From positions 1 to 64,000 of the forward strand of contig CACYWZ010000004.1 of the NCBI GenBank assembly GCA_902778325.1: a DNA stretch of 64,000 nt. Reading direction: 5' to 3'. Both the position numbers and the translations under genes were made by a program. This document shows, in pieces, positions 17,552 through 26,491 of this stretch. Under the pieces are notes generated by a model. It did not search any database. It was not told the origin of the DNA and saw only the letters and a list, made by a program, of their open reading frames with translations. This stretch comes from an uncultured Spirochaetaceae bacterium. GTDB taxonomy: Bacteria > Spirochaetota > Spirochaetia > Treponematales > Treponemataceae. Positions within the stretch are counted from its first letter, which is position 1. Each line of letters opens with the position of its first letter.

Positions 17552-18523
17552 ATGAATATGAAAACAAGACTGAGAAGACTTCGCTCAAGTGAGGCGATAC
17601 GCGCTCTTGTGCGTGAAACGAGCGTGAGCGTTGATGATTTTGTTTATCCGATTTTTGTAACTCATGGCGAGGGCGTTAAAAACGCTATTCCTTCAATGCC
17701 GGGGATTTTTCAGTATTCTGTCGATACTTTGGGCGAAGAGCTTGAAAGAGTTTGCAAAGCAGGTGTTAGAGCTGTTCTTCTTTTTGGAATCCCTGAAAAA
17801 AAGGACGAAATTGGCTCTGAGGCTTGGAGCGAAACGGGTGCTGTTCAAAATGCAATCCGCGTCATAAAGCGCGATTTTCCCGAAATTATCGTCATTGCTG
17901 ATGTATGTCTTTGCGAATACACAAGTCACGGGCATTGTGGTGTTATTTCAGGCGGAAAAATCCTTAATGATGCAACGCTTCCTCTTCTTTGCAAAATGTC
18001 TGTGAGTCTTGCAAAAGCTGGCGCTGACATTATTGCACCATCGGATATGATGGATTTTAGAATTGGAAAAATTCGCGAAGCATTGGACGAAAACGGTTTT
18101 AGCGATGTTTCGATTATGGCGTACAGCGCAAAATTTGCTTCGGCTTATTATTCTCCGTTCCGTGATGCAGCAGGCTCTGCGCCTTCGTTTGGCGACAGAA
18201 AGACTTATCAGATGGATATTGCAAACGGCAAAGAAGCGCTTCGTGAAATCAGGACAGATATTGAGGAAGGCGCTGATTTTGTCATGGTAAAGCCTGCTCT
18301 TTCGTATTTGGATATTGTGAAAGCCGCTTCTGAGGAGTTTGATGTTCCAATCGTTACATACAATGTTTCTGGTGAATATGCGATGGTGAAAGCGGCTGCA
18401 AGTGCGGGCTTTATCGACGAAAAGCGCATTGTGCTTGAAAATCTTGTTGCGATGAAAAGAGCGGGAGCGAAAATCATTATCACATATCACGCACTTGAGG
18501 CTGCAAAGTGGCTTTCTGAGTAG
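17552..18523 (+). CDS. hemB: delta-aminolevulinic acid dehydratase (porphobilinogen synthase)
   Basis: 323 residues, normal length; it condenses two 5-aminolevulinate to porphobilinogen, the substrate of HemC encoded two genes upstream. The metal site DVCLCEYTSHGHCG has three cysteines, marking the zinc-dependent class. The active-site lysines lie in MAYSAKFASAYYSPFRDA and DFVMVKPALSYLDI. It has a strong AAGGAGATAAAG ribosome-binding site 12 bp after the cobA-hemD stop. It is the last gene of the tetrapyrrole operon, placed in reverse order of pathway use. Confidence 0.96.
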   Translation: MNMKTRLRRLRSSEAIRALVRETSVSVDDFVYPIFVTHGEGVKNAIPSMPGIFQYSVDTLGEELERVCKAGVRAVLLFGIPEKKDEIGSEAWSETGAVQNAIRVIKRDFPEIIVIADVCLCEYTSHGHCGVISGGKILNDATLPLLCKMSVSLAKAGADIIAPSDMMDFRIGKIREALDENGFSDVSIMAYSAKFASAYYSPFRDAAGSAPSFGDRKTYQMDIANGKEALREIRTDIEEGADFVMVKPALSYLDIVKAASEEFDVPIVTYNVSGEYAMVKAAASAGFIDEKRIVLENLVAMKRAGAKIIITYHALEAAKWLSE

Positions 18524-18598
18524 GGTAAAAGACAAGCGCTTTTTAGACGATAGAAAAAAAACAAAAATTGCTTTACACTCAATAGCGTGGGAAGAAAA

Positions 18599-21205
18599 AT
18601 GGCAGAAACTCCGATAGTTGCAGAAAATCAGAACAATAAAGAACAAGAAGAAAAATCTTTCCTTTTTGGAAAGAAGTTTTACAGCACTGTTGCTTCGATT
18701 TTCTTTGTTGTTATTATTTCGTTCTTTATAGTGTTCAGAGCGATAACTGCAATCGTGGAAAAAACAAACAAACACTCATTCAACGAACTTTCTGTTCATG
18801 ACAAAGAGTTTGTCGAAATTGTTTTGAAAAGATGGTGGGACGATGCTTCATTGATTGGAGGCGAAGTTCGGCGGTTTCATTACAACGAAATCGGTGAGGT
18901 CAAAAAAGCGCTTCAAAAAGTTCTTTCGCTTTACCTTTATGAAGACTGTATGCTTGTTTCTGAAACTGGATATGTTTTTAGCGCGCAAAACAAAGTTAAG
19001 GATATTCTTTTTATCAATGAACAATGCAAAAAGAGCGATGAAAAATTTGCTGTGCGATATGATTTTAAGAATCCGAATAATGTTTTGCAGCGTTCTTCCT
19101 ATCTTTTGATTGGTGCAAAAATTGAGCCGTTTTGTGTTGACGGGCAAACTTTTACGCATTTTGTTATTGCACGAAAACTCGACGCATTGGGAAATGTGCT
19201 GAAAATCGGAAATTATGGTGGCGTTGGAGGAAGCTCTGTAATCGATAATTTTGGCTATTTTATCATCGGAGAAATCCCAGGATTTGAAAAAGAATGTGCT
19301 TATAGCACCATTTTTGATATTTGCGAAAAAGCGAAAATGGGAAAAATTATCCCGTCGGTTATTTCCGCTGATAAAAATCATTTTGAAGATTGTGATGTAT
19401 ATGTTTTCAAAACAAAGTTTTTGGGAAAAGATATTTATGTTACAGTTTCGCCGATAAAAGATACCTCTTGGAAATTCTTGTCTTTTGTTCCTTTGAAAGT
19501 CTTTGCGCGAGAAAGAAATAAAATCGTTGCAATTTATATTGTGCTTGTTTTTGTGTGTATGGCGTTCTTATGCTCTATTGTTTTTACATACATAAAAAAG
19601 CAACTCGAAATTCACAGAGCAGAACTTACGCACCAAAAATCTCTTATGGACGCGCTTTCTCTTGCAGAGCAAGCATCAAGGGCAAAGACTGTTTTCTTGA
19701 ACAACATGAGTTATCAAATCCGTACTCCAATGAATGCGATACTTGGATTTACGGCTCTTGCGACAACTCATATTTCTTCAACACAATCAGTCAAAAGTTA
19801 TCTCGAAAAAATCTCAAAGTCTGCTCATCATTTGCTTTCTCTTATAAACAACGTGCTTGATATGAGTCGCATTGAAAGCGGAAAAATGAATCTTATCGAG
19901 ATGTCAGAAAATCTTTCGGACATAATTCACTCTTTGCAGTCTTCAGTGCAAAACGATGCAAAGGCAAAAGCTCAGATTTTGAGAATCGATGTTGAAGATG
20001 TTGTCGACGAAAATATACTTTGCGACAAGCAGCGACTTCTTCAAGTTCTCTCAAATCTTCTTTCTAATGCGATAAAATACACGAAGCCTCGCGGATGCAT
20101 TATGATGAAAGTTCGCGAAACTGCTTTTCGGCGGGAAGGATACGCAACTTACGAGTTTTTGATAAAAGATAACGGAATCGGAATGAGCGAAGAGTTCCAG
20201 AAAAGTATTTTCGAGCCGTTTCAGCGTGAGAACACGCCTGCTGTTTCTGCTGCTCCTGGGGCTGGACTTGGAATGGCAATCACGAAAAGCATTGTTGATA
20301 TGATGGGAGGCGAAATCAGCGTAAAAAGTTCTCCAAGAATTGGAACGGAAGCACTTGTGCGTCTTGAGTTCAAGACTGTTAGCGATAATGGAAAATCGTT
20401 GGACATTCCATCACTTTTGGGCAAAGTTGCAATGGTGGTTGATCCTGATTTGGAAATAAGCGGAAGTATTTGCCGTATGATGAAACGATTTTCGCTTTCT
20501 GCAACATTTGCTTCTGATATTGATTCTGCAATTTCTGCTGTACATGAAATAAAGCAAAACGGGAATGAAATCAATCTCTTTGTTTTGGGGTATAACGGTG
20601 CTGATTCTGATTTTCTTGAAAGTGTCAGGCGAATTCGCAGGGCTTCAGGAGAAGAGGCAAAAATTATCGTGCTCACAGAACTTGACTGGAGTGATGTTGA
20701 AGAGAGCGCTCTTGAATCTGGTGTTGACAGATTTGTTTCTCGTCCTCTTTTCGCCTCAGATTTTAGAACGTGCCTTCTTTCACTTTTCTGCATCGAGGAA
20801 ACGAATCGCGGAAGTGGAAACTTGATTGGACTCCGTGCCCTTGTTGCAGAAGACAACGATTCAAGTCGCGAAATCACGAAAATAATTTTGAATGATGCGG
20901 GCATTGATGTTATCTGCGTTCCTGACGGAGAAAAGGCTGTGGAAACCCTTCGAAAACGTGGCGCTGGTTATTTTGACTTCGTTCTTATGGATATAATGAT
21001 GCCGATTCTTGATGGACTTGAGGCAACAAAAAAGATTAGAGCGATGAAAGACAAAAAACTCTCAAAAATCCCGATTATTGCGATGACCGCAAAATCTAGC
21101 GATGAGGACAGAGAAACAGCGCTCGGAGTGGGAATGAATGCTCATATTGCAAAGCCAGTTGACGTTGAAAATCTTTTTGAAGTGCTCAAAAAGACGATTT
21201 TATAA
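18599..21205 (+). CDS. hybrid sensor kinase with phospho-acceptor His replaced by Tyr
   Basis: An 868-residue membrane protein. TM segments at about 20-45 and 305-330 flank a Cache-like periplasmic sensor. The dimerisation domain reads NNMSYQIRTPMNAILG, with Tyr where histidine kinases carry the phosphorylated His (normally SHEIRTP or SHDIRTP). The ATPase domain appears intact (N box NLLSNAIKYT, G boxes DNGIGM and GAGLGMAITKSIV). Receiver 1 (about 610-735) lacks a recognisable phospho-Asp context (LFVLGYNGAD); receiver 2 (about 745-868) is canonical (VAEDND, LMDIMMPILDG, MTAK, K in IAKPV). The start is the ATG at 18599 with GGAAG upstream. It may be a pseudokinase that is activated by, or signals to, another kinase. 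Confidence 0.88.
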   Translation: MAETPIVAENQNNKEQEEKSFLFGKKFYSTVASIFFVVIISFFIVFRAITAIVEKTNKHSFNELSVHDKEFVEIVLKRWWDDASLIGGEVRRFHYNEIGEVKKALQKVLSLYLYEDCMLVSETGYVFSAQNKVKDILFINEQCKKSDEKFAVRYDFKNPNNVLQRSSYLLIGAKIEPFCVDGQTFTHFVIARKLDALGNVLKIGNYGGVGGSSVIDNFGYFIIGEIPGFEKECAYSTIFDICEKAKMGKIIPSVISADKNHFEDCDVYVFKTKFLGKDIYVTVSPIKDTSWKFLSFVPLKVFARERNKIVAIYIVLVFVCMAFLCSIVFTYIKKQLEIHRAELTHQKSLMDALSLAEQASRAKTVFLNNMSYQIRTPMNAILGFTALATTHISSTQSVKSYLEKISKSAHHLLSLINNVLDMSRIESGKMNLIEMSENLSDIIHSLQSSVQNDAKAKAQILRIDVEDVVDENILCDKQRLLQVLSNLLSNAIKYTKPRGCIMMKVRETAFRREGYATYEFLIKDNGIGMSEEFQKSIFEPFQRENTPAVSAAPGAGLGMAITKSIVDMMGGEISVKSSPRIGTEALVRLEFKTVSDNGKSLDIPSLLGKVAMVVDPDLEISGSICRMMKRFSLSATFASDIDSAISAVHEIKQNGNEINLFVLGYNGADSDFLESVRRIRRASGEEAKIIVLTELDWSDVEESALESGVDRFVSRPLFASDFRTCLLSLFCIEETNRGSGNLIGLRALVAEDNDSSREITKIILNDAGIDVICVPDGEKAVETLRKRGAGYFDFVLMDIMMPILDGLEATKKIRAMKDKKLSKIPIIAMTAKSSDEDRETALGVGMNAHIAKPVDVENLFEVLKKTIL

Positions 21206-21241
21206 CCCAAAATTACTATTCACACAAATCTTCTTGTGTCC

Positions 21242-21276
21242 TTGAAAAATATTGAGTTTGCAGTTAGTATGAAAAC
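21242..21276 (+). promoter_or_regulatory. leaderless promoter of rsmI
   Basis: TTGAAA (21242-21247), 17-bp spacer, TAGTAT (21265-21270), then 6 nt to the GTG start at 21277. Confidence 0.6.
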
Positions 21277-21969
21277 GTGGCAACTTTATATATTGTAGGC
21301 ACTCCGATTGGAAATTTGGGCGATATAACGTACAGAGCGCTAGAAACATTTCGCTCCGTAGACGTGATAGCCGCCGAGGACACAAGGCACACCTTGCAAT
21401 TGCTTTCGCACTTTGAGATAAGAAAGCCGCTTGTGTCCTGCCGCTCACAAAACGAAGAAGCGGCTTCAGCAAAGATAATCAAAATGCTCGATGATGGACA
21501 AAACATCGCGTATGCAAGCGATGCAGGAACACCGGGAATTAGCGACCCAGGTGCAATTTTGGCAGGAAAGGCAAGAGAAGCAGGTCACAACGTTGTGCCA
21601 ATTCCTGGAGCATGCGCGTTTGCAACTTTGGTGAGCGTAGCGGGTGCGGGCGGAAAGACGCTTGTTTTTGAAGGCTTTTTATCACCGAAACCCGGACGAA
21701 GAAGAGCGAGATTAAGAGAATTAATGTCGAGCGACAATGCAATCGTTGTTTACGAAAGCCCTTTCAGAATTGTCAAGTTGTTAACAGATATTGCCGATAT
21801 TGATAGTATGCGCCGCGTCGTCGTCGGACGTGAATTGACAAAGCTGCACGAGGAAATAAAAGAGGGGACGGCTTCTTCTATTCGCGATGACTTTGCGGCG
21901 AGAGATAAAATCCAAGGCGAGTTCGCCGTATTTATTTCTGGCAATAAAAATACTCAACCTCAGGATTAA
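21277..21969 (+). CDS. rsmI: 16S rRNA (cytidine-1402-2'-O)-methyltransferase
   Basis: 230 residues. RsmI methylates the ribose of C1402 in the ribosomal P site. The family start is evident (ATLYIVGTPIGNLGDITYRA), as are EDTRHTLQLL, SDAGTPGISDPG and PIPGACAFATLVSVAG. The start codon is GTG. An upstream ATG is in another frame. A promoter -10 box lies 6 nt upstream, so translation is probably leaderless. It is slightly shorter than E. coli RsmI, missing part of the C-terminal extension. The next gene is flgM, 35 bp downstream. Confidence 0.93.
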   Translation: MATLYIVGTPIGNLGDITYRALETFRSVDVIAAEDTRHTLQLLSHFEIRKPLVSCRSQNEEAASAKIIKMLDDGQNIAYASDAGTPGISDPGAILAGKAREAGHNVVPIPGACAFATLVSVAGAGGKTLVFEGFLSPKPGRRRARLRELMSSDNAIVVYESPFRIVKLLTDIADIDSMRRVVVGRELTKLHEEIKEGTASSIRDDFAARDKIQGEFAVFISGNKNTQPQD

Positions 21970-22004
21970 AACTCCGATTATATAGGAGAAAGGCAGGTCA
22001 TTGT

Positions 22005-22292
22005 ATGATGATAGACAAAATTAGAGGTATTCAACCTCTCGAAACGCTACAACGCCCAGAAAACGTTGTACCAAAGAATCAGATTCCGTCCGATTCTGAT
22101 TCTATTTCGGTTTCCGCTGAAGCAAGGGAACTTGCTCAGGAGATGTACCTGCAGGAAGTTGCGGACAATACACCCGATGTTCGCAGCGACCTTGTGGCAC
22201 AAATCAAGGAAAAAATCAAAGACCCGAATTATATCAATAGTGCGGTAGTAGCGTCAGTCGCTGACCGTATTATGATGAGTTACGGTCTGTAA
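22005..22292 (+). CDS. flgM: FlgM-like anti-sigma-28 factor
   Basis: A 95-residue soluble, probably disordered protein. FlgM binds the flagellar sigma factor FliA until the hook is complete. The N-terminal half is polar and proline-containing. The C-terminal half has the FlgM pattern of helices that contact sigma-28: DSISVSAEARELAQ, then VADNTPDVRSDLVAQIKEKI and the terminal NSAVVASVADRIMMSYGL. Length matches the family. A TAGGAGA/GGCAGG region precedes the start codon. It is followed by a strong terminator at 22338-22370. No other flagellar gene is in the window. Confidence 0.85.
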   Translation: MMIDKIRGIQPLETLQRPENVVPKNQIPSDSDSISVSAEARELAQEMYLQEVADNTPDVRSDLVAQIKEKIKDPNYINSAVVASVADRIMMSYGL

Positions 22293-22337
22293 AAATCGTT
22301 CTGCAGCCCGTAAACATAAAAAGTCAGACGTTCAAGA

Positions 22338-22370
22338 CGGAAGCTTTATGTTTCCGTCTTTTTTTTTCAA
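22338..22370 (+). terminator. intrinsic terminator after flgM
   Basis: AGACGGAA pairs with TTTCCGTCT across a short loop and runs directly into nine T residues. Confidence 0.85.
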
Positions 22371-22421
22371 AGATAAGCGAGTTAAACAAAACCGCAAAAA
22401 ATTTGTTAGAAGAGGATAAAA

Positions 22422-23570
22422 ATGGGCGATTTTACGTTTAGGATTTCACCGAACATCATTCTTGGTTCTTACACAGCAAGCCGTCTCGGACAGTTTGCCT
22501 CAGAATACGGCGAGCGTTATATGGTCATTCTGGACCCGCTCCTAAAAGAAGTGAATCTCACTGACAAAATTATTCAGCCGCTTGTGGAGCACCAAGTAAA
22601 TCATTTTGTATTTGACGACATTACGACATCAGTTTCGGCAAACACGGTGGAAAATGCCCTAAAACTCGCTCGCGAAGCACACGTTCAGGGAATTATCGCA
22701 GCGGGCGGCGCGAAGGCAATCTCACTCGGAAGAGCAGTTGCGGCGCTCTTTAACGAAAAGCAAAACATCTATAATTTCTTCGACGAGGCAAAAATAAGCG
22801 AGCAACCAATTCCGCTTATCTGCTTGCCGACAACAATGCGCGATACATTCGTTTTCACAGACCAGCTGCCTATAATCGATTCAAGAAGCCGCAAAATAAA
22901 GCTGCTCAAAGTCTCTCCTTCCCTTTCAAAACTTGTAATGTTCGACCCGAACTTGAGCGTCACGTTGAGCGAAAATCAAACATCGTCAATCTCGCTCGAA
23001 ATCCTTTCCGTTGCGCTCGAAGCGTATTTGTCGCAAAAAGCGACGTTCTTTTCTGATATGCTCATCGAAAAAGCCGTGGAGCTCCTCAGCTATTCCACAG
23101 ACGGCTCTCCGACGCTTACGATAACGACTCCAGCGCAAGAACTTTTGTGCCAGAGCGGAATGATGGTTTCTCTTGGCTCTGCATCAAGCTCACTTGGAGC
23201 GGCGAGCCTGCTCTCACTTTGCATAAACTCAAGATTCAACATCTCGCGCTCGCTCACAGCAGGAATTTTGCTTCCGCACATCATCGAGGACGCTTCTTCC
23301 TACAAAGCCGACCGCGTTGCAAAAATCGCAAAAATTATGCGAATTGCAAGCCCTGAAATGAGCGCGAGCGAGGCATGCGAAAAGTTTAGTGCCGAAGCGC
23401 GACAGCGATTGGCAAAAGAGCAGCTCCCGGCACGCTTGAAAGACCTCAACATCTCCGTTGAGCAGCTTTCTCTTGCCGCAGAAGACGCGGGAAGCCTCGA
23501 TTTAATCAATAGTGTTCAGCGCAGCATGAGCACAGACGACCTTTTTGAGCTGATAAAAAAGGCGTTCTAA
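22422..23570 (+). CDS. degenerate iron-containing alcohol dehydrogenase-like protein
   Basis: A 382-residue protein with the fold signature of group III (Fe) alcohol/glycerol dehydrogenases, but most catalytic motifs are altered. The NAD-binding GGGSxxD motif reads AAGGAKAISLGRAVA, and the PTTxGTGSE motif reads LPTTMRDTFVFTD. Only one likely metal-ligand His remains (LLPHIIED). It may be an inactive, structural or regulatory relative. It has GAGGA near the start, lies 130 bp after flgM behind a terminator, and is 33 bp upstream of an RNA methyltransferase gene. Function unknown. Confidence 0.72.
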   Translation: MGDFTFRISPNIILGSYTASRLGQFASEYGERYMVILDPLLKEVNLTDKIIQPLVEHQVNHFVFDDITTSVSANTVENALKLAREAHVQGIIAAGGAKAISLGRAVAALFNEKQNIYNFFDEAKISEQPIPLICLPTTMRDTFVFTDQLPIIDSRSRKIKLLKVSPSLSKLVMFDPNLSVTLSENQTSSISLEILSVALEAYLSQKATFFSDMLIEKAVELLSYSTDGSPTLTITTPAQELLCQSGMMVSLGSASSSLGAASLLSLCINSRFNISRSLTAGILLPHIIEDASSYKADRVAKIAKIMRIASPEMSASEACEKFSAEARQRLAKEQLPARLKDLNISVEQLSLAAEDAGSLDLINSVQRSMSTDDLFELIKKAF

Positions 23571-23602
23571 AAAAAGAGAGAAAAACAACACAGGAAAAAA
23601 TC

Positions 23603-24427
23603 TTGATAGACCCAAAAAAACTTTTCCAGCTCGAAGGCGGACAAAAGCGGCGAAAACTCGCCCTCACCTTCGGGGCTTTGGAGCGCGACATCGCGGGAAT
23701 CGCTGAAAAAGGCGCAGAATACGATTTTCAGTCGATGAGCCGCGAAGAATACACAAAAAATCTTTGCAAAATCGTTCTCGCCGACCCAAAATTGGGCGAA
23801 AGCGAAGCGCGCGAGCTAAAAACGCTCCTTGAAAGCGAAAACTTTGACGAGCGGAGAGCTTGCAACATCGCCCGAAACGCCCTGCTCGCCATCATCGGAA
23901 CGTTTCCTGCAGAGTGGGATTTGGTAATCGCTCCCCACGCAACGAGCGCGCAAAACGGAACCGTTCAAGAGCGCGATTTTTACAAAGGACTTGCTGTCTA
24001 TGCCGAGGATATCCGCTCCCCGTTCAACGTCGGCTCGATTTTTCGCACAGCCGAAGGAATGGGACTTGAAAAAGTCTATATCTCGCCAGGTTGTACCGAC
24101 CCGCTTCACCCGAAAGCAATCCGAAGCGGAATGGGCTGCATTGAGACGATGGGCTTCGAGAAAAAAACGCTCGCTGAGCTTCCTGACGACGTTCCCGTTT
24201 TCACGCTCGAAACAGGCGGCACACCGCTCAAAGATTTCGTTTTTCCAGAAAAAGGAATCGTCATCATCGGCTCGGAAGAGCTTGGTGTAAGCCCGGAAGC
24301 CTTGCGCCGAGCGACTTACGGTCGTGTCAGCATTGAGATGAAGGGGTTGAAGGCAAGTTTGAACGTTGGCGTTGCTTTTGGAATCCTTGTTCAGGCATGG
24401 ATTGACTTTCTTCAAAAAAAGAAGTGA
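23603..24427 (+). CDS. SpoU/TrmH-family RNA 2'-O-methyltransferase
   Basis: 274 residues. The C-terminal half (about 125-270) is a SPOUT methyltransferase: YAEDIRSPFNVGSIFRTAEG (motif 1, with the catalytic Arg), VIIGSEELGVS (motif 2) and VSIEMKGLKASLNVGVAFGI (motif 3, SAM-binding knot). The N-terminal 120 residues are helical, unlike the usual L30e-type substrate-binding domain, and are not recognised. The start appears to be TTG with AGGA upstream. It may modify tRNA or rRNA; the target cannot be assigned. A good terminator follows at 24481-24525. Confidence 0.85.
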   Translation: MIDPKKLFQLEGGQKRRKLALTFGALERDIAGIAEKGAEYDFQSMSREEYTKNLCKIVLADPKLGESEARELKTLLESENFDERRACNIARNALLAIIGTFPAEWDLVIAPHATSAQNGTVQERDFYKGLAVYAEDIRSPFNVGSIFRTAEGMGLEKVYISPGCTDPLHPKAIRSGMGCIETMGFEKKTLAELPDDVPVFTLETGGTPLKDFVFPEKGIVIIGSEELGVSPEALRRATYGRVSIEMKGLKASLNVGVAFGILVQAWIDFLQKKK

Positions 24428-24480
24428 CATTTTGCGCAAAAAACGCCCTTTGTCAGTTTTTACAAATCATATCCAAAGCG

Positions 24481-24525
24481 AAAACGGCTTTTCCATTTTG
24501 CAAAAAGTGAGAGGAAAGCCGTTTT
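24481..24525 (+). terminator. intrinsic terminator
   Basis: AAAACGGCTTTTCC (24481-24494) pairs with GGAAAGCCGTTTT (24513-24525), flanked by T-rich sequence. It ends the RNA methyltransferase transcript. Confidence 0.7.
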
Positions 24526-24527
24526 CT

Positions 24528-24790
24528 TGTCATTTGCAACGCAAATAATTCAAAACGGCATTTTTATGTATAATTTGCATTGCAAAAAGAAGCGAAAAAT
24601 ATATTTTCATCGCATTTGCATTGCAAAAACGCCGCAAAAACTTTTTCTGTCTTGTTTGCAGTGCAAATAAAGCGAAAAACACTTTTCTCACCTCGTTTGC
24701 ATTGCAAATTGAGCAAAAAGAGGCGTCTTTGATTTATTTGCAAGGTGGAAAGGCGAAAAGGAAGCGAGAATGTGCAATATATTTTTTTGG
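24528..24790. repeat. phased stem-loop array 3, period 41 bp
   Basis: TTTGC begins at 24533, 24574, 24615, 24655, 24696 and 24737 (steps 41, 41, 40, 41, 41). Each is the left arm of TTTGC-n3-GCAAA, with loops AAC, ATT, ATT, AGT, ATT; the last copy is broken. Spacers of 27-28 nt often carry GCGAAAAA or GCAAAAA. Long open frames over this region are by-products. The rest of the gap up to pyrB (24790-25075) shows no convincing gene. Confidence 0.85.
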
Positions 24791-25075
24791 GACGGCTGTT
24801 TTTGCGCTTTTCGCTTCAGAAAAAGTTTTGCAAAGGGCGCTTTTGGAAAATGCAGGGAATGTAAGGTTTGAGAAAGTGAGGGCGGAGGCGGAAACGGGAG
24901 TTCTCCGTCCTGAAAATAGCTTACGCTGTTTTTGGCTCAAAATTACACAGCAGAAAAAAGTCTTTTTTGTTATCACGCTCACAAAAGACTTGAATTTTTG
25001 TTTTCATGAGTGATATAGTTCCTTTTCGAGAACTTTTGTTTTGAGAAAACAGGCGGATAGCCTGAGGGAGTAAAA

Positions 25076-25999
25076 ATGCTGAAAGGTCGTAGCGTAATAC
25101 AACCGAGTGATTTGTCAGTAGGCGAAATTGAAGAGATTTGTTCATTGGCGGAACAGATGATTGTTGACCCTAATGCTTTTAATGATGTGTGTCGCGGGAA
25201 AATTCTTGCGACACTTTTTTTTGAGCCAAGCACTCGAACACGTCTTTCTTTTGAGGCTGCCATGCTCCATTTGGGCGGTGCTGTCGAGGGATTTGCCGAC
25301 GCTTCCTACACTTCAAGCACTAAAGGCGAGACACTTGCCGACACAATCCGCGTCGTTTCAAGTTACGTCGATGTTATCGCGATGAGAAGCCCGAAGGAAG
25401 GCGCGGCACTCGTTGCATCTCAATATTCGCCTGTTCCTGTGATTAACGCAGGCGACGGCGGACACTTTCACCCAACGCAGACGCTCACCGACCTTTTGAC
25501 GATTCGCCAGCTTCAGGGCGGCTTTGAAAACCACACAATCGGCTTTTGCGGAGATTTGAAGTTCGGTCGCACTGTTCATTCTTTGGCGCAGGCGATGAGC
25601 CGCTATCCTCACAACAAGTTTGTTTTCATCAGCCCGAAAGAACTTGCCGTTCCTGAATACATCACGGAAGACATCTTGAAGCCTGCTGGCATTGAATACA
25701 TCGAAACCGAAAAGCTCGAGGACGTTATCGGCGACCTTGACATTCTTTATATGACCCGCGTTCAAAAGGAGCGTTTCTTCAACGAGCAGGATTATATCAG
25801 ACTCAAGGACAGCTACATTTTGAACAGCGCAAAGATGAAGATGGCAAAGAGCGACATGATTGTCTTGCACCCTCTTCCTCGCGTGAACGAAATCGCTGTT
25901 GAAGTGGACAACGACCCGCGCGCCGCATATTTTAAGCAGGTAAAATACGGAATGTATGCGCGTATGGCTCTTATCGCCAAACTTACAGGCGCGCTCTAA
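25076..25999 (+). CDS. pyrB: aspartate carbamoyltransferase, catalytic subunit
   Basis: 307 residues, normal for ATCase catalytic chains. It joins carbamoyl phosphate and aspartate, the first committed pyrimidine step. The carbamoyl-phosphate loop [20 protein letters not shown], the HPTQTLTDL motif and the HPLPRVNEI motif near the C-terminus are intact. GAGGGAG is well spaced from the ATG. It is followed by pyrI (37 bp) and pyrC, forming pyrB-pyrI-pyrC. Together with PyrI it should form the allosteric dodecamer known from enterobacteria. Confidence 0.97.
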   Translation: MLKGRSVIQPSDLSVGEIEEICSLAEQMIVDPNAFNDVCRGKILATLFFEPSTRTRLSFEAAMLHLGGAVEGFADASYTSSTKGETLADTIRVVSSYVDVIAMRSPKEGAALVASQYSPVPVINAGDGGHFHPTQTLTDLLTIRQLQGGFENHTIGFCGDLKFGRTVHSLAQAMSRYPHNKFVFISPKELAVPEYITEDILKPAGIEYIETEKLEDVIGDLDILYMTRVQKERFFNEQDYIRLKDSYILNSAKMKMAKSDMIVLHPLPRVNEIAVEVDNDPRAAYFKQVKYGMYARMALIAKLTGAL

Positions 26000-26035
26000 C
26001 ACAGCCATAGGCTGTTTTTCAAAGGAGATATTGAA

Positions 26036-26491
26036 ATGCTTAACGTAGATACGATAAAGAACGGACTTGTGATTGACCACATCAAAGCAGGCTATGGCTC
26101 TCGCATTTTTCACTGGCTAAACTTGGACAACGCACCTTTTTCTTGCGCTCTGATTATGAATGTGCAGAGCAAAAAGTGCGGCAAGAAAGACATCATCAAA
26201 ATCGACAACATCATCAACATCGATTATTCGGTTTTGGGCTTTATTGACCCTGATATTACGGTGAACGTGATTAGCGATGAGAAAATCGTCCGCAAAATAA
26301 AGACATCTTTGCCTGAGCGCGTTGAGAACGTGATGAAGTGCCGAAATCCGCGCTGTATCACGATGACCGAGTTTTATTTGCCGCAGGTCTTCCATTTGGC
26401 AAATCGCGAAAAGGGCGAATATCGCTGCAAATACTGCGATTCAACTTACATCGCGGGCGAAGGCGGGGAGCTGATGGAGAAATCAAAATGA
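26036..26491 (+). CDS. pyrI: aspartate carbamoyltransferase, regulatory subunit
   Basis: 151 residues. The N-terminal domain binds nucleotide effectors (MLNVDTIKNGLVIDHIKAGY, with Lys and His of the effector site). The C-terminal zinc domain keeps its four cysteines (102, 107, 131, 134; CRNPRC and CKYC) that hold the interface with PyrB. An AAGGAGATA site precedes the ATG. The stop codon overlaps the pyrC start (ATGA), so translation is probably coupled. Its presence predicts feedback control of ATCase by CTP/ATP. Confidence 0.96.
   Translation: MLNVDTIKNGLVIDHIKAGYGSRIFHWLNLDNAPFSCALIMNVQSKKCGKKDIIKIDNIINIDYSVLGFIDPDITVNVISDEKIVRKIKTSLPERVENVMKCRNPRCITMTEFYLPQVFHLANREKGEYRCKYCDSTYIAGEGGELMEKSK

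Noticed and set aside
24621..25013. 130-codon open frame between the RNA methyltransferase and pyrB
   Set aside because: Starts inside array 3, has no ribosome-binding site or promoter, and its composition (Lys, Phe, Cys runs) looks like translated AT-rich non-coding DNA.
25014..25075. Riboswitch or attenuator in the pyrB leader
   Set aside because: Only a short leader with a weak hairpin; no PyrR-type site or terminator/antiterminator pair could be made out.
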